In this document: piece by piece, positions 50,966 to 59,630 of the stretch
Layout: every line of letters begins with the position of its first letter
Position numbering within the stretch: the stretch's first letter is position 1
The notes under the pieces: generated by a model
The model's database searches: none
Told to the model about the DNA's origin: nothing
Seen by the model: the letters and a program-made list of their open reading frames with translations, nothing else
Assembly (NCBI RefSeq): GCF_023701945.1
Contig: NZ_JABAEF010000012.1
Span: 143,922-207,921, forward strand
Direction: 5' to 3'
Origin: Rhizobium sp. CG5
Lineage (GTDB): Bacteria > Pseudomonadota > Alphaproteobacteria > Rhizobiales > Rhizobiaceae
Length of the DNA stretch: 64,000 nucleotides
Made by a program: the position numbers and the translations under genes

Positions 50966-52645
50966 ATGAGCGACACACCGACCAGACCCGACACGTTGCG
51001 CATCGCGATTGCGCAGTTCAATCCGACGGTTGGCGACGTGGTCGGCAACCTTGCCAAGGCGCGCGAGGCGCGGGCCGAGGCCGCCGCCCAGGGCGCCGAC
51101 CTGCTTTTGCTGACGGAACTGTTCCTGTCCGGCTATCCGCCGGAGGATCTGGTGCTGAAGCCGTCCTTCCTGCGCAACTGCCTGTCCGCCGTCGAGGAAC
51201 TCGCCGCCGATACGGCCGATGGCGGCCCCGGCATTGTGGTCGGCTTCCCGCGCCAGGGCGACAAGGGGCGGCACAATTCCGTGGCCGTAGTCGACGGCGG
51301 CCGCATTGTGGCGATCCGCGACAAGATCGACCTGCCCAATTATGGCGAGTTCGACGAGAAGCGCGTGTTTGTCGCCGGCGATGTGCCGGGGCCGGTGAAT
51401 TTCCGTGGCGTCCGCATCGGCATTCCGATCTGCGAGGATATCTGGGGCGATCTCGGCGCTTGCGAGACGCTGGCGGAATCTGGCGCGGAAATGCTGCTGG
51501 TGCCCAACGGCTCGCCCTACTACAGGGGTAAGGTGGATATTCGCCACCAGGTCGTCCTGAAGCAGGTGATCGAAACCGGCCTTCCCATGGTCTATGCCAA
51601 TCAGTTGGGTGGGCAGGACGAGTTGGTGTTCGACGGCGCGAGCTTCTGCTTCAATGCCGACAAGACGCTTGCCTTCCAGATGAGCCAGTTCGAGGAGACG
51701 CTGTTCGTCTCGAATTGGCGCCGCGAGGCCGATGGCTGGCGCTGCGACGAGGGCGTCATGTCCCATGTGCCGGAGGCCGAAGAGGCCGATTACCGCGCCT
51801 GCATGCTCGGCTTTCGCGACTATGTGAACAAGAACGGCTTCAAGAGCGTCGTGCTCGGCCTGTCGGGCGGCATCGATTCAGCGATCTGCGCGGCCATTGC
51901 CGTCGATGCGCTGGGCGAGGAGCGGGTGCGCACGGTCATGCTGCCCTACCGCTACACCTCGGAGGAATCCTTCGCGGACGCGGCCGCCTGCGCCAAGGCG
52001 CTCGGCTGCCACTACGACATCGTGCCGATTGCAGAGCCGGTCGAAGGCTTTCTCTCGGCGCTCGCCGACATGTTCGAGGGAACCGAAAGCGGCATCACCG
52101 AGGAAAACCTGCAGAGCCGCACCCGCGGCACGATCCTGATGGCGATCTCCAACAAGTTCGGCTCGATGGTGGTGACAACCGGCAACAAGTCGGAAATGTC
52201 GGTCGGTTATGCGACGCTATATGGCGACATGAACGGCGGCTTCAATCCGATCAAGGACCTCTACAAGATGCAGGTCTATGCCCTGTCGGCCTGGCGCAAC
52301 AAACACGTGCCACCGGGTGCGCTGGGACCTTCGGGCGAGGTCATCCCGGCCAATATCCTCTCCAAGGCGCCTTCTGCGGAACTCAGGCCCAACCAGACCG
52401 ACCAGGATTCGCTGCCGCCCTATCCGGTGCTCGACGATATCCTGGAATGCCTGGTCGAGAAGGAAATGGCGGTCGAGGATATCGTGGCGCGCGGCCATGA
52501 CATCGCAACCGTGCACCGCATCGAGCATCTGCTCTATCTCGCCGAATACAAGCGTCGCCAGTCGGCGCCGGGCGTCAAGATCACCAAGAAGAATTTCGGC
52601 CGCGACCGCCGCTATCCCATCACCAACCGGTTCCGCGACCGCTAG
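50966..52645 (+). CDS. nadE: Glutamine-dependent NAD+ synthetase
   Basis: 559 residues: an N-terminal nitrilase-fold glutaminase domain with the Glu-Lys-Cys triad (TELFLSGYPPEDL, RDKIDLPNYG, PICEDIW), then the ATP-pyrophosphatase synthetase domain with GLSGGIDSA. It makes NAD+ from deamido-NAD using glutamine as nitrogen source. ATG at 50966. Followed by a TolB-like gene with a short intergenic repeat element between. Confidence 0.95.
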   Translation: MSDTPTRPDTLRIAIAQFNPTVGDVVGNLAKAREARAEAAAQGADLLLLTELFLSGYPPEDLVLKPSFLRNCLSAVEELAADTADGGPGIVVGFPRQGDKGRHNSVAVVDGGRIVAIRDKIDLPNYGEFDEKRVFVAGDVPGPVNFRGVRIGIPICEDIWGDLGACETLAESGAEMLLVPNGSPYYRGKVDIRHQVVLKQVIETGLPMVYANQLGGQDELVFDGASFCFNADKTLAFQMSQFEETLFVSNWRREADGWRCDEGVMSHVPEAEEADYRACMLGFRDYVNKNGFKSVVLGLSGGIDSAICAAIAVDALGEERVRTVMLPYRYTSEESFADAAACAKALGCHYDIVPIAEPVEGFLSALADMFEGTESGITEENLQSRTRGTILMAISNKFGSMVVTTGNKSEMSVGYATLYGDMNGGFNPIKDLYKMQVYALSAWRNKHVPPGALGPSGEVIPANILSKAPSAELRPNQTDQDSLPPYPVLDDILECLVEKEMAVEDIVARGHDIATVHRIEHLLYLAEYKRRQSAPGVKITKKNFGRDRRYPITNRFRDR

Positions 52646-52691
52646 CGCAATTCCAGCAAAAGTGGGAACCGGTTTTGCATCCGGAATTGCG
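52646..52691. repeat. Palindromic intergenic repeat, probably of the rhizobial type
   Basis: Arms CGCAATTCC (52646-52654) and GGAATTGCG (52683-52691) with an inner GCAAAA/TTTTGC pair form a long imperfect hairpin between nadE and the TolB-like gene. From memory very similar sequences are repeated in intergenic regions of rhizobial chromosomes; a genome-wide search is needed to prove it. A small stem GACCG/CGGTC follows at 52706-52720. Confidence 0.6.
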
Positions 52692-52739
52692 TAAAACAAA
52701 AAACAGACCGGCTTTCGGTCCGGTTCGGGAGGGAGCCAG

Positions 52740-53573
52740 ATGCGCAGTTCGCTGGAGATTTTCAACCTGGCGAGCCGTAGCCATCGGGTGGTCTGGCAGA
52801 GCGAGGCGCTGTTCGAGGCGCCCAACTGGACCCCTGACGGGCAACATCTGCTCATCAACGGCGATGGCGGAATGTACCGGCTGCCGGTCGACGGCAGTGC
52901 GCCGCCGCAGCCTATCAATCTCGGCTTTGCCGGCCGGATCAACAATGATCACGGCATATCGCCGGACGGCACGCTGATCGCCATCTCCGACAAGACGGAA
53001 TACGGCAAGTCCTGCATCTATGTCCTGCCGTCGACCGGCGGAGACCCCCGCCAGGTGACTTTGAACTTGCCGTCCTACTGGCATGGCTGGTCGCCGGATG
53101 GCCAGCGGTTCACCTATTGCGGCATTCGCGACAATGTCTTCGATATCTACACCATCGCCATCGATGGCAGCGACGAGAGGCGGCTGACATCCGGCGAAGG
53201 GCGCAATGACGGTCCCGACTATTCCGCCGACGGCCAGTGGATCTATTTCAACTCCAGCCGAACCGGCCGGATGCAGATCTGGCGCATCCGTCCCGATGGC
53301 ACGGACGTCGAGCAGATCACCGATGATGGCTTTGGCGACTGGTTTCCCCATCCGTCGCCGGACGGAGCCAAGGTGCTGCTGCTGTCCTACGCGCCCGACG
53401 TCTTCGATCATCCCCGCGATCTCGATGTCCGGCTGCGCCTGATGGATCCGGACGGCGGCAACATCGAAACCCTGTTCGAATTGTTTGGCGGGCAGGGCAC
53501 GATCAATGTGCCGTGCTGGTCGCCGGACGGTTTGGAATTCGCCTATATGCGCTATTTCCCGGTGGCCGGGTGA
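52740..53573 (+). CDS. TolB-like beta-propeller protein, cytoplasmic
   Basis: 277 residues with repeated PD40-type blades: APNWTPDGQHLLINGDGG, NNDHGISPDGTLIAIS, WHGWSPDGQRFTYCG, DGPDYSADGQWIYFNSSRTG, WFPHPSPDGAKVLLLSY, NVPCWSPDGLEFAYM. This is a six-blade TolB/WD40-like fold. Unlike TolB there is no signal peptide, so it should be cytoplasmic. Function unknown. ATG 52740 after GGGAGGG. Confidence 0.85.
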   Translation: MRSSLEIFNLASRSHRVVWQSEALFEAPNWTPDGQHLLINGDGGMYRLPVDGSAPPQPINLGFAGRINNDHGISPDGTLIAISDKTEYGKSCIYVLPSTGGDPRQVTLNLPSYWHGWSPDGQRFTYCGIRDNVFDIYTIAIDGSDERRLTSGEGRNDGPDYSADGQWIYFNSSRTGRMQIWRIRPDGTDVEQITDDGFGDWFPHPSPDGAKVLLLSYAPDVFDHPRDLDVRLRLMDPDGGNIETLFELFGGQGTINVPCWSPDGLEFAYMRYFPVAG

Positions 53574-53628
53574 TCTGGATCGGCTGACCTCACTTGCACT
53601 GAAGGCTGCTTTATGGCCAGTGTCACCC

Positions 53629-53806
53629 ATCAGGTGCCCGTCCTTGACGGGAGAATCGGGAATTCGGTGCAAGTCCGGAACGTGCCCAACGCTGTAAGGC
53701 CGATGTCTGCCGCAAGCGGTTGCCTTTGTGCAACCAGGCCACTGACCCCATCCGGTCGGGAAGGCTGCGGCTTTCAGATGACGCCCAGTCAGAAGACCGG
53801 CCTGAT
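53629..53806 (+). ncRNA. Cobalamin riboswitch upstream of bluB
   Basis: Conserved elements in order: GGTGCC, GGGAATTCGGTGCAAGTCCGG, AACGCTGTAAGG, GCCACTG, CGGGAAGGC, and a B12-box-like AGTCAGAAGACCGGCC. The closing stem pairs ATCAGG (53629-53634) with CCTGAT (53801-53806). Binding of adenosylcobalamin should shut off the gene that follows, 58 bases downstream. Confidence 0.93.
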
Positions 53807-53864
53807 ATCATAGACGGTCCTGCTTGGACGGCAGGCGGTTGCAGGCATTGTTGGGGAGTTGACG

Positions 53865-54551
53865 ATGCAATCTGAACCAGCGGAACCTCTGGTCCGGGCG
53901 GGCGCGTTTTCCATCGAGGAGCGCGACGCTGTCTACCGGGCGATCATGACCAGGCGTGATGTCCGCAATGAATTCCTGCCCACACCGGTGGCAGACGATG
54001 TGCTGCGCCGCATTCTTCTGGCCGCCCATCATGCGCCGTCGGTCGGCTTCATGCAGCCGTGGAATTTCATCACCGTGCGGGATGAACAACGCCGCCGCAA
54101 GGTCTGGCAGGCTTTCAGCCGCGCCAATGAGGAAGCGGTCGCGCTGTTTCCCGAGGACCGGCAGGCGCTGTACCGGTCGCTCAAGCTCGAAGGTATCCTC
54201 AAGGCGCCGCTCGGCATCTGCGTGACCTCGGATCCGACCCGTGGCGGACCGGTCGTGCTCGGGCGAACCCACAATCCGCGCATGGACAGTTACTCGACCG
54301 TCTGCGCCATCCAGAACCTCTGGCTTGCGGCCCGCACCGAGGGCCTCGGCGTCGGCTGGGTCAGCATTTTTCACGCGCAGGACCTGCGTGAGATCCTGTC
54401 GATTCCGCTCCATGTCGAAATTGTCGGATGGCTCTGCGTCGGCCATGTCGATACTCTTTACGAGAGGCCGGAACTGGAGGTTAAAGGCTGGCGCCAGCGA
54501 TTGCCGCTGGAGGACATGATCTTCGAGGAGACCTGGCAAGGCGAGGATTGA
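53865..54551 (+). CDS. bluB: 5,6-dimethylbenzimidazole synthase BluB
   Basis: 228 residues from the ATG at 53865 (GGGGAG six bases upstream; the in-frame TTG at 53859 is less likely). The nitroreductase-like fold starts AIMTRRDVRNEFLP, with AAHHAPSVGFMQPWNF and GWVSIFHAQDLREIL, all typical of BluB. It oxidises reduced FMN to form the lower ligand of vitamin B12. The riboswitch just upstream confirms the link to cobalamin. In Sinorhizobium meliloti bluB is needed for normal symbiosis (from memory). Confidence 0.95.
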   Translation: MQSEPAEPLVRAGAFSIEERDAVYRAIMTRRDVRNEFLPTPVADDVLRRILLAAHHAPSVGFMQPWNFITVRDEQRRRKVWQAFSRANEEAVALFPEDRQALYRSLKLEGILKAPLGICVTSDPTRGGPVVLGRTHNPRMDSYSTVCAIQNLWLAARTEGLGVGWVSIFHAQDLREILSIPLHVEIVGWLCVGHVDTLYERPELEVKGWRQRLPLEDMIFEETWQGED

Positions 54552-54671
54552 AACGGCGCAGTCACTGATCGTTAAATGCGCTGCAAAATCATAAGAGTAA
54601 GCGGAAGCGATGATTCAAATTGGGAGCGGCGGGCAACACAGGGCTCGTGCGTGGCCATGCGACCTCACGCC

Positions 54672-55757
54672 TTATTGCTGCACGGGCTGCGGTCCCGGCA
54701 AAGCCGGGTTCTTGAGATCGATGCTGCTCGTTTCCGTCGGCAGGAACATCGGGCCCACCCGCCGCACCTGGCTTTCGGCCGGATTGTAGGGTCGTTCCGG
54801 CATGGCGATCGGTGGCTGCGCCGGTGCCGGGGAAGCGGGCTTCGTCTTGAATTCGGTGATCGAGGAATAGCTAGCACCCGCCGGCGTCTGCCCGCCCGGC
54901 AGGCTCTTCTTCTGCTCGGCCGTGAGATTGCATCCGCAGGCAGGCCTGTCGCCGGTCGGGCGGCTCAGATAGGAAAATGCCGTCGGCAGGGACCGATAGG
55001 GCTGCCCGGTCGAGGCCGACACCATGTCCGCACTCTCCTCGGTGAGGATTGAGTGATAATAAAGTTCGGTCTCGGTGCCGGGACACATCTGCTGGCACAC
55101 TTGCGCATCGCGGCGGAAATTGAGCGGCGTCGCATTGGCCGAGATCGGGAAGAACGAGCCGTCGCAGGTGCGCACGCAGAGGGTACGCAGATTGCCGCCA
55201 TGGCTGGGGTAATCCTGACCCAGCTGGTCGGCCAGGGCATCGAAAGCATTGCGGTCGCTGTCGGGCTGGCGGATCAGCCCCCGCAGCTCCGGTGCAGCTG
55301 CCTCGGCCTCGACCGGCTCCGGCGCAGGCTCTGGCAGCGCGTTGCAGCCATTGGCATCGATGGCGGCCAGGATGCGCTGGCGTGCCGGGTTGCTGTCGGC
55401 ATTGCTGGTGCCGATGGCCTTGCGCTTCTCGACCAGCGTCTGCTTGTTGGCCTCCATGCGCGACAGCGCATCCGAGAGCTCGACGCAGATGTTCTGATCG
55501 CTGTTGCCGTAGGTGATGATGCTGCCATTGCCGCAACCCATCTGCCTGAGGTCGTGCCGCACCTTGCGGATCTCCAGGTTCTGGCGGGCAATGGCGCTGG
55601 AATGTTGGCGGATTTCCGAACTGGCGCCGACGACGACCGGGGTGCGGGCCAATGTCTCGCGCAACCTTTCGCACACGGCTGTAGCTCCGGCATGGGTGGC
55701 CGTCGTGGCGATCACAGCCGCCAGCAGAAGCGTGAGTATGGGCCGATCAAAGGTCAC
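54672..55757 (-). CDS. DUF2865 exported protein
   Basis: 361 residues, GTG start at 55757. A signal peptide covers about 1-26. The central region (NLRTLCVRTCDGSFFPIS, CQQMCPGTETELYY) is the hallmark of DUF2865, known in alphaproteobacteria without assigned function. The many cysteines suggest disulfides in the periplasm. The C-terminal third is Pro/Ala-rich and low in complexity. It lies between bluB and the malic enzyme gene. Confidence 0.83.
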   Translation of the reverse strand: MTFDRPILTLLLAAVIATTATHAGATAVCERLRETLARTPVVVGASSEIRQHSSAIARQNLEIRKVRHDLRQMGCGNGSIITYGNSDQNICVELSDALSRMEANKQTLVEKRKAIGTSNADSNPARQRILAAIDANGCNALPEPAPEPVEAEAAAPELRGLIRQPDSDRNAFDALADQLGQDYPSHGGNLRTLCVRTCDGSFFPISANATPLNFRRDAQVCQQMCPGTETELYYHSILTEESADMVSASTGQPYRSLPTAFSYLSRPTGDRPACGCNLTAEQKKSLPGGQTPAGASYSSITEFKTKPASPAPAQPPIAMPERPYNPAESQVRRVGPMFLPTETSSIDLKNPALPGPQPVQQ

Positions 55758-55942
55758 AAAACAGGTCCGATAGCGTCATTTGCAGCACCGACAGGCCGCG
55801 GATCGCGGCCAACACCGCTGCCATCATAAAAGACAGGTCGGGCCGCGCCAACCGGTAATCCACGTTTAACTTAAGTGCAGGCACAATTCCAAGCGGAAGA
55901 TGTCCCGCCGACCCGCGGCGGAACATCAACTCTCATCCGCCA

Positions 55943-58255
55943 TCAGGCGGGCTGCGATGCCTCGACCACCGCCAGGGCAGCCATGTTGACCACGCCGCGC
56001 GACGTGACCGACGACGACAGGATATGAGCCGGCAGGGCAGCGCCCAGCAGGATCGGCCCGACATGCAGGGCGTCCATCATGGTGCGCACGATGCCGAGCG
56101 AGATATTGGCAGAGTCGAGATTGGGGAAGACCAGCAGATTGGCCTCGCCGGTCAGCGTGCTGTCCGGCATGGCGCGCTTGCGCAAGGACTCCGACAGGGC
56201 CGAGCCGCCCTGCATTTCGCCGTCCACTTCAAGCTCCGGTGCCGCCTGCTTGATGATCGCCAATGCCTCGCGCATCTTGCGGGCGCTTTCGCTGTCCCGC
56301 GAGCCGAAGTTCGAATGGGAGAGCAGGGCCGCGCGCGGCGTGATGCCGAAACGGCGAATTTCTTCGGCCGCCAGAATGGTCATCTCGGCGATTTCGGCGG
56401 CCGGCGGATTGTGGGTGACGAACGTGTCGGTCAGGAAGATCGCGCCGCGCTGCGAGATCAGCAGGCTGAGGCCGGAAAAGGCGCAGACGCCCGGCTTTTT
56501 GCCGATGATCTGGCGCACGTCGCGCAGGTGCCGGTCGAACCGGCCTTCGACGCCGCAGATCAGCGCATCGGCATCGCCGCGTTTGACCGCCAGGGCGCCG
56601 ATCACCGTGCTGCTGGTGCGCACGATGGTGCGGGCGGCCTCCGGGTTGACGCCGGCCCGGCCGACCAGCGCCAGATATTCGTCGACATAGTCGCGGTAGC
56701 GCGGATCGTCTTCCGGGTTCACCACCTCAAAGTCGGTGCCCGGCCGGATGCGCAGGCCAAAGCGCTCCAATCGGGACTGGATGATCTGCGGGCGGCCGAT
56801 CAGGATCGGCTTGCCGATGCCGTCTTCCAGAAGCACCTGGGCGGCGCGCAGCACCCGCTCATCCTCGCCTTCGGCAAAGATCACCCGCTTGTTGGCGGCG
56901 GTCTTGGCATTGGTGAAGATCGGCTTCATCACGAAGCCGGAGCGGAACACGAAACGGTTGAGCTGGTCGAGATAGGTGTCGAAATCGGTGATCGGACGGC
57001 GGGCAACGCCGCTGTCGGCCGCAGCCTTGGCGACCGCCGGTGCGATGCGCAGGATCAGCCGCGGATCGAACGGCGAGGGGATCAGATAGTTCGGACCGAA
57101 GATCGGCGCCTCGCCGGACACCGCCTTGGCGGCCACTTCCGAGACTTCCTCGCGGGCAAGCGCTGCGATCGCCTTGACCGCCGCCATCTTCATCTCTTCG
57201 TTGATCGTCGTGGCACCGCAATCGAGCGCGCCGCGGAAGATATAGGGGAAGCAGAGGACATTGTTGACCTGGTTGGGGAAGTCCGACCGGCCGGTGCAGA
57301 TCATCGCATCGGGCCGGGCGCTGCGCGCCAGTTCCGGCATGATTTCCGGCGTCGGATTGGCCAGCGCCATGATCAGCGGCTTTTCCGCCATCTGCACCAG
57401 CAGTTCCGGCTTCAGCACGCCGGCCGCCGACAGGCCGAGGAAGACATCGGCGCCGCCGATGCTTTCAGCCAGCACGCGCTTGTCGCTGTCCTGGGCATAG
57501 ACCTCTTTCCACGGGTCCATCAATTCGTTGCGGCCCTTGTAGACCAGGCCCTCGATATCGTGCACCCAGATGTTTTCAGGTTTGGCACCGAGCGCCACCA
57601 GCAGGTTGAGGCAGGCAAGGGCGGCAGCCCCGGCACCCGAGGCGACGATCTTCACATCGTCGATGCTTTTGCCGGCCAGTTCCAGACCGTTGAGGATGGC
57701 GGCAGCGACGATGATGGCGGTGCCATGCTGGTCGTCATGGAAAACCGGTATATTCATCTTCTCGCGCAGCAGGCGCTCGACCTCGAAGCACTCGGGCGCC
57801 TTGATGTCTTCCAGGTTGATGCCGCCGAAGGTCGGCTCCAGGGCGGAGACGGTCGAGACCATCGCCTCGACGCCCGGCGCATCGATCTCGATGTCGAAGA
57901 CGTCGATGCCGGCGAATTTCTTGAACAGGACGGCCTTGCCTTCCATCACCGGCTTGGAGGCCAGCGGTCCGATATTGCCGAGGCCGAGCACGGCGGTGCC
58001 GTTGGAAATCACCGCCACCAGATTGGCGCGGGCCGTATAGTCATCGGCCATCTCGGGATTGTCGCGGATCGCCAGGCAGGGGGCGGCGACGCCCGGCGAA
58101 TAGGCAAGCGCCAGATCGCGCTGGTTGCCAAGCGGCTTGGTGGCCTGGATCTCCAGTTTCCCGGGGCGGGGATAGCGATGGTAAAACAGCGCCTGCGAAT
58201 CGAGATCGGCGGATTGCGGTGTTGGCGGAGTCTTGGTCTTGTCCTCAAAAGTCAT
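55943..58255 (-). CDS. maeB: Malic enzyme with phosphotransacetylase-like C-terminal domain
   Basis: 770 residues from the ATG at 58255 (MTFEDKTKTPP); the frame to 58471 is rejected. The N-terminal about 430 residues are the malic enzyme: YHRYPRPGKLEIQATKPL, AYSPGVAAPCLAI, NGTAVLGLGNIGP, FHDDQHGTAIIVAAA. The remainder resembles phosphate acetyltransferase (FAEGEDERVLRAAQ, SHSNFGSRDS), as in long rhizobial malic enzymes. Length and sequence recall the NAD-linked DME of Sinorhizobium meliloti (770 residues) more than TME, but cofactor choice cannot be read here. It converts malate to pyruvate and CO2; DME is needed for nitrogen fixation in bacteroids. Confidence 0.93.
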   Translation of the reverse strand: MTFEDKTKTPPTPQSADLDSQALFYHRYPRPGKLEIQATKPLGNQRDLALAYSPGVAAPCLAIRDNPEMADDYTARANLVAVISNGTAVLGLGNIGPLASKPVMEGKAVLFKKFAGIDVFDIEIDAPGVEAMVSTVSALEPTFGGINLEDIKAPECFEVERLLREKMNIPVFHDDQHGTAIIVAAAILNGLELAGKSIDDVKIVASGAGAAALACLNLLVALGAKPENIWVHDIEGLVYKGRNELMDPWKEVYAQDSDKRVLAESIGGADVFLGLSAAGVLKPELLVQMAEKPLIMALANPTPEIMPELARSARPDAMICTGRSDFPNQVNNVLCFPYIFRGALDCGATTINEEMKMAAVKAIAALAREEVSEVAAKAVSGEAPIFGPNYLIPSPFDPRLILRIAPAVAKAAADSGVARRPITDFDTYLDQLNRFVFRSGFVMKPIFTNAKTAANKRVIFAEGEDERVLRAAQVLLEDGIGKPILIGRPQIIQSRLERFGLRIRPGTDFEVVNPEDDPRYRDYVDEYLALVGRAGVNPEAARTIVRTSSTVIGALAVKRGDADALICGVEGRFDRHLRDVRQIIGKKPGVCAFSGLSLLISQRGAIFLTDTFVTHNPPAAEIAEMTILAAEEIRRFGITPRAALLSHSNFGSRDSESARKMREALAIIKQAAPELEVDGEMQGGSALSESLRKRAMPDSTLTGEANLLVFPNLDSANISLGIVRTMMDALHVGPILLGAALPAHILSSSVTSRGVVNMAALAVVEASQPA

Positions 58256-58437
58256 GGTCGTCCCGGATCTGTCGTGAATGCGGCATGGAGTCTCTCCATA
58301 CAACAAATGCTCGGATGAGGGAGGGGATAATTCTCCTATGCGCGGATTTGCTGGCGCAGACGGGGCATGATCTGGCCGGTCACGCCGGTCTTTCGGCTGA
58401 AATGTGACACTTGTCCGGGCGTTGCCCGCAGCGCTGC

Positions 58438-58449
58438 TGCCATATGGCA
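58438..58449. promoter_or_regulatory. 12-bp palindrome TGCCATATGGCA in the divergent gap before the LpxH-like gene
   Basis: Perfect palindrome 72 bases upstream of the GTG at 58522, in the 266-base gap between the malic enzyme and phosphoesterase genes. Possibly a regulator site. Confidence 0.3.
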
Positions 58450-58521
58450 CTTTGTCATCTTCCTGAAACAAGACTCTGGTTTTGAAGGCCTATCCAGGAA
58501 GACGCGAAGAGGAAGACGCCT

Positions 58522-59367
58522 GTGAACGCACCAATGGACACACGGCATTTCAGAACCCTGTTCATTTCTGACGTGCATCTCGGCTCGAAGGCGGCCAAGA
58601 CCGACTTCCTGCTCGATTTCCTGCGCTGCCATGAGGCGGATACGATCTTCCTGGTCGGCGACATCGTCGATGGCTGGCGGCTGAAACGCAGCTGGTACTG
58701 GCCGCAGGATTGCAACGACGTCGTCCAGAAACTGCTGCGCAAGGCGCGCAAGGGCACACGTATCGTCTATATACCCGGCAACCATGACGAATTCCTGCGC
58801 GGCTTTCCCGGCTCCCATTTCGGCGGCATCGAAGTGGCCGAGCGCATGATCCACGAAGCGGCCGACGGCAAGAAGTATCTCGTTCTGCATGGCGACGAGT
58901 TCGACGTGGTGGTGCGCAATGCGCGGCTCCTCGCCTATCTCGGCGACTGGGCCTATGACACCGCCATCGCCATGAATATCCTTCTCGCCCGTGTCCGCCG
59001 CCTTATCGGCCTGCCATATTGGTCTTTTTCGGCCTGGGCCAAACTGCAGGTCAAGCAGGCGGTCAACTTCATCGGGGAATTCCAGCGCGTCGTGGTGGAG
59101 GAAGCCCGCCGCAACGAGGTCGACGGCGTCATCTGCGGTCATATCCACCATGCCGTGATGGAGGATATCGACGGAATCCACTACATCAATACCGGCGACT
59201 GGGTGGAAAGTTGCACGGCGATTGCCGAGCACTATGACGGTCGATTCGAGCTGATCTCCTGGGGACACCGCATCGGCGCGCCAGTCGAGCTGAAGGCCCT
59301 GGCCGCCGACAGGCCGGTTGCCATGCCGGGTGAACCGGTGAAGGCGGGTGACGTGCAGGCAGCCTAA
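58522..59367 (+). CDS. UDP-2,3-diacylglucosamine diphosphatase-like metallophosphoesterase
   Basis: 281 residues from the GTG at 58522, with GAGGAAG upstream; an ATG at 58534 is an alternative. The calcineurin-like motifs are ISDVHLGSKAAKTD, VGDIVDGWRLKRSWYWP, PGNHDEFLRGFPGSHFGG, LHGDEFDVV, and CGHIHHAV. They match the LpxH-like family that removes UMP in lipid A synthesis; rhizobia often use LpxI instead, so this homologue may be a related phosphatase. Cytoplasmic, membrane-associated by family. Confidence 0.82.
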   Translation: MNAPMDTRHFRTLFISDVHLGSKAAKTDFLLDFLRCHEADTIFLVGDIVDGWRLKRSWYWPQDCNDVVQKLLRKARKGTRIVYIPGNHDEFLRGFPGSHFGGIEVAERMIHEAADGKKYLVLHGDEFDVVVRNARLLAYLGDWAYDTAIAMNILLARVRRLIGLPYWSFSAWAKLQVKQAVNFIGEFQRVVVEEARRNEVDGVICGHIHHAVMEDIDGIHYINTGDWVESCTAIAEHYDGRFELISWGHRIGAPVELKALAADRPVAMPGEPVKAGDVQAA

Positions 59368-59630
59368 ATTCGGCGCAGGCGACCGCCGATTGCTGTCGAA
59401 AATCCCCAGCCTACCGGACATTTCGCTTACGCATTCTCCAACAATCCCAGGCGCATGAAGGCCGCGCGCCAAAGAATGGTGTTGCTGCTGGGTAACGCGG
59501 CGGCGTTTAGTGCAGCGGGGCCATGGAATTGCTGAGAAGGCAGGCTATATTGCGTTAATAGACGACTCTTCGGCATCCGCCTTGAGTAACCGGTTCAACG
59601 CGGCCGAAAGCCTGGAAAGTTTAGATCATC

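Noticed and set aside
56024..58318. Plus-strand frame of 764 codons opposite the malic enzyme gene
   Set aside because: The malic enzyme is unmistakable on the minus strand; the antisense frame is His/Arg/Gly-rich with no recognisable domain.
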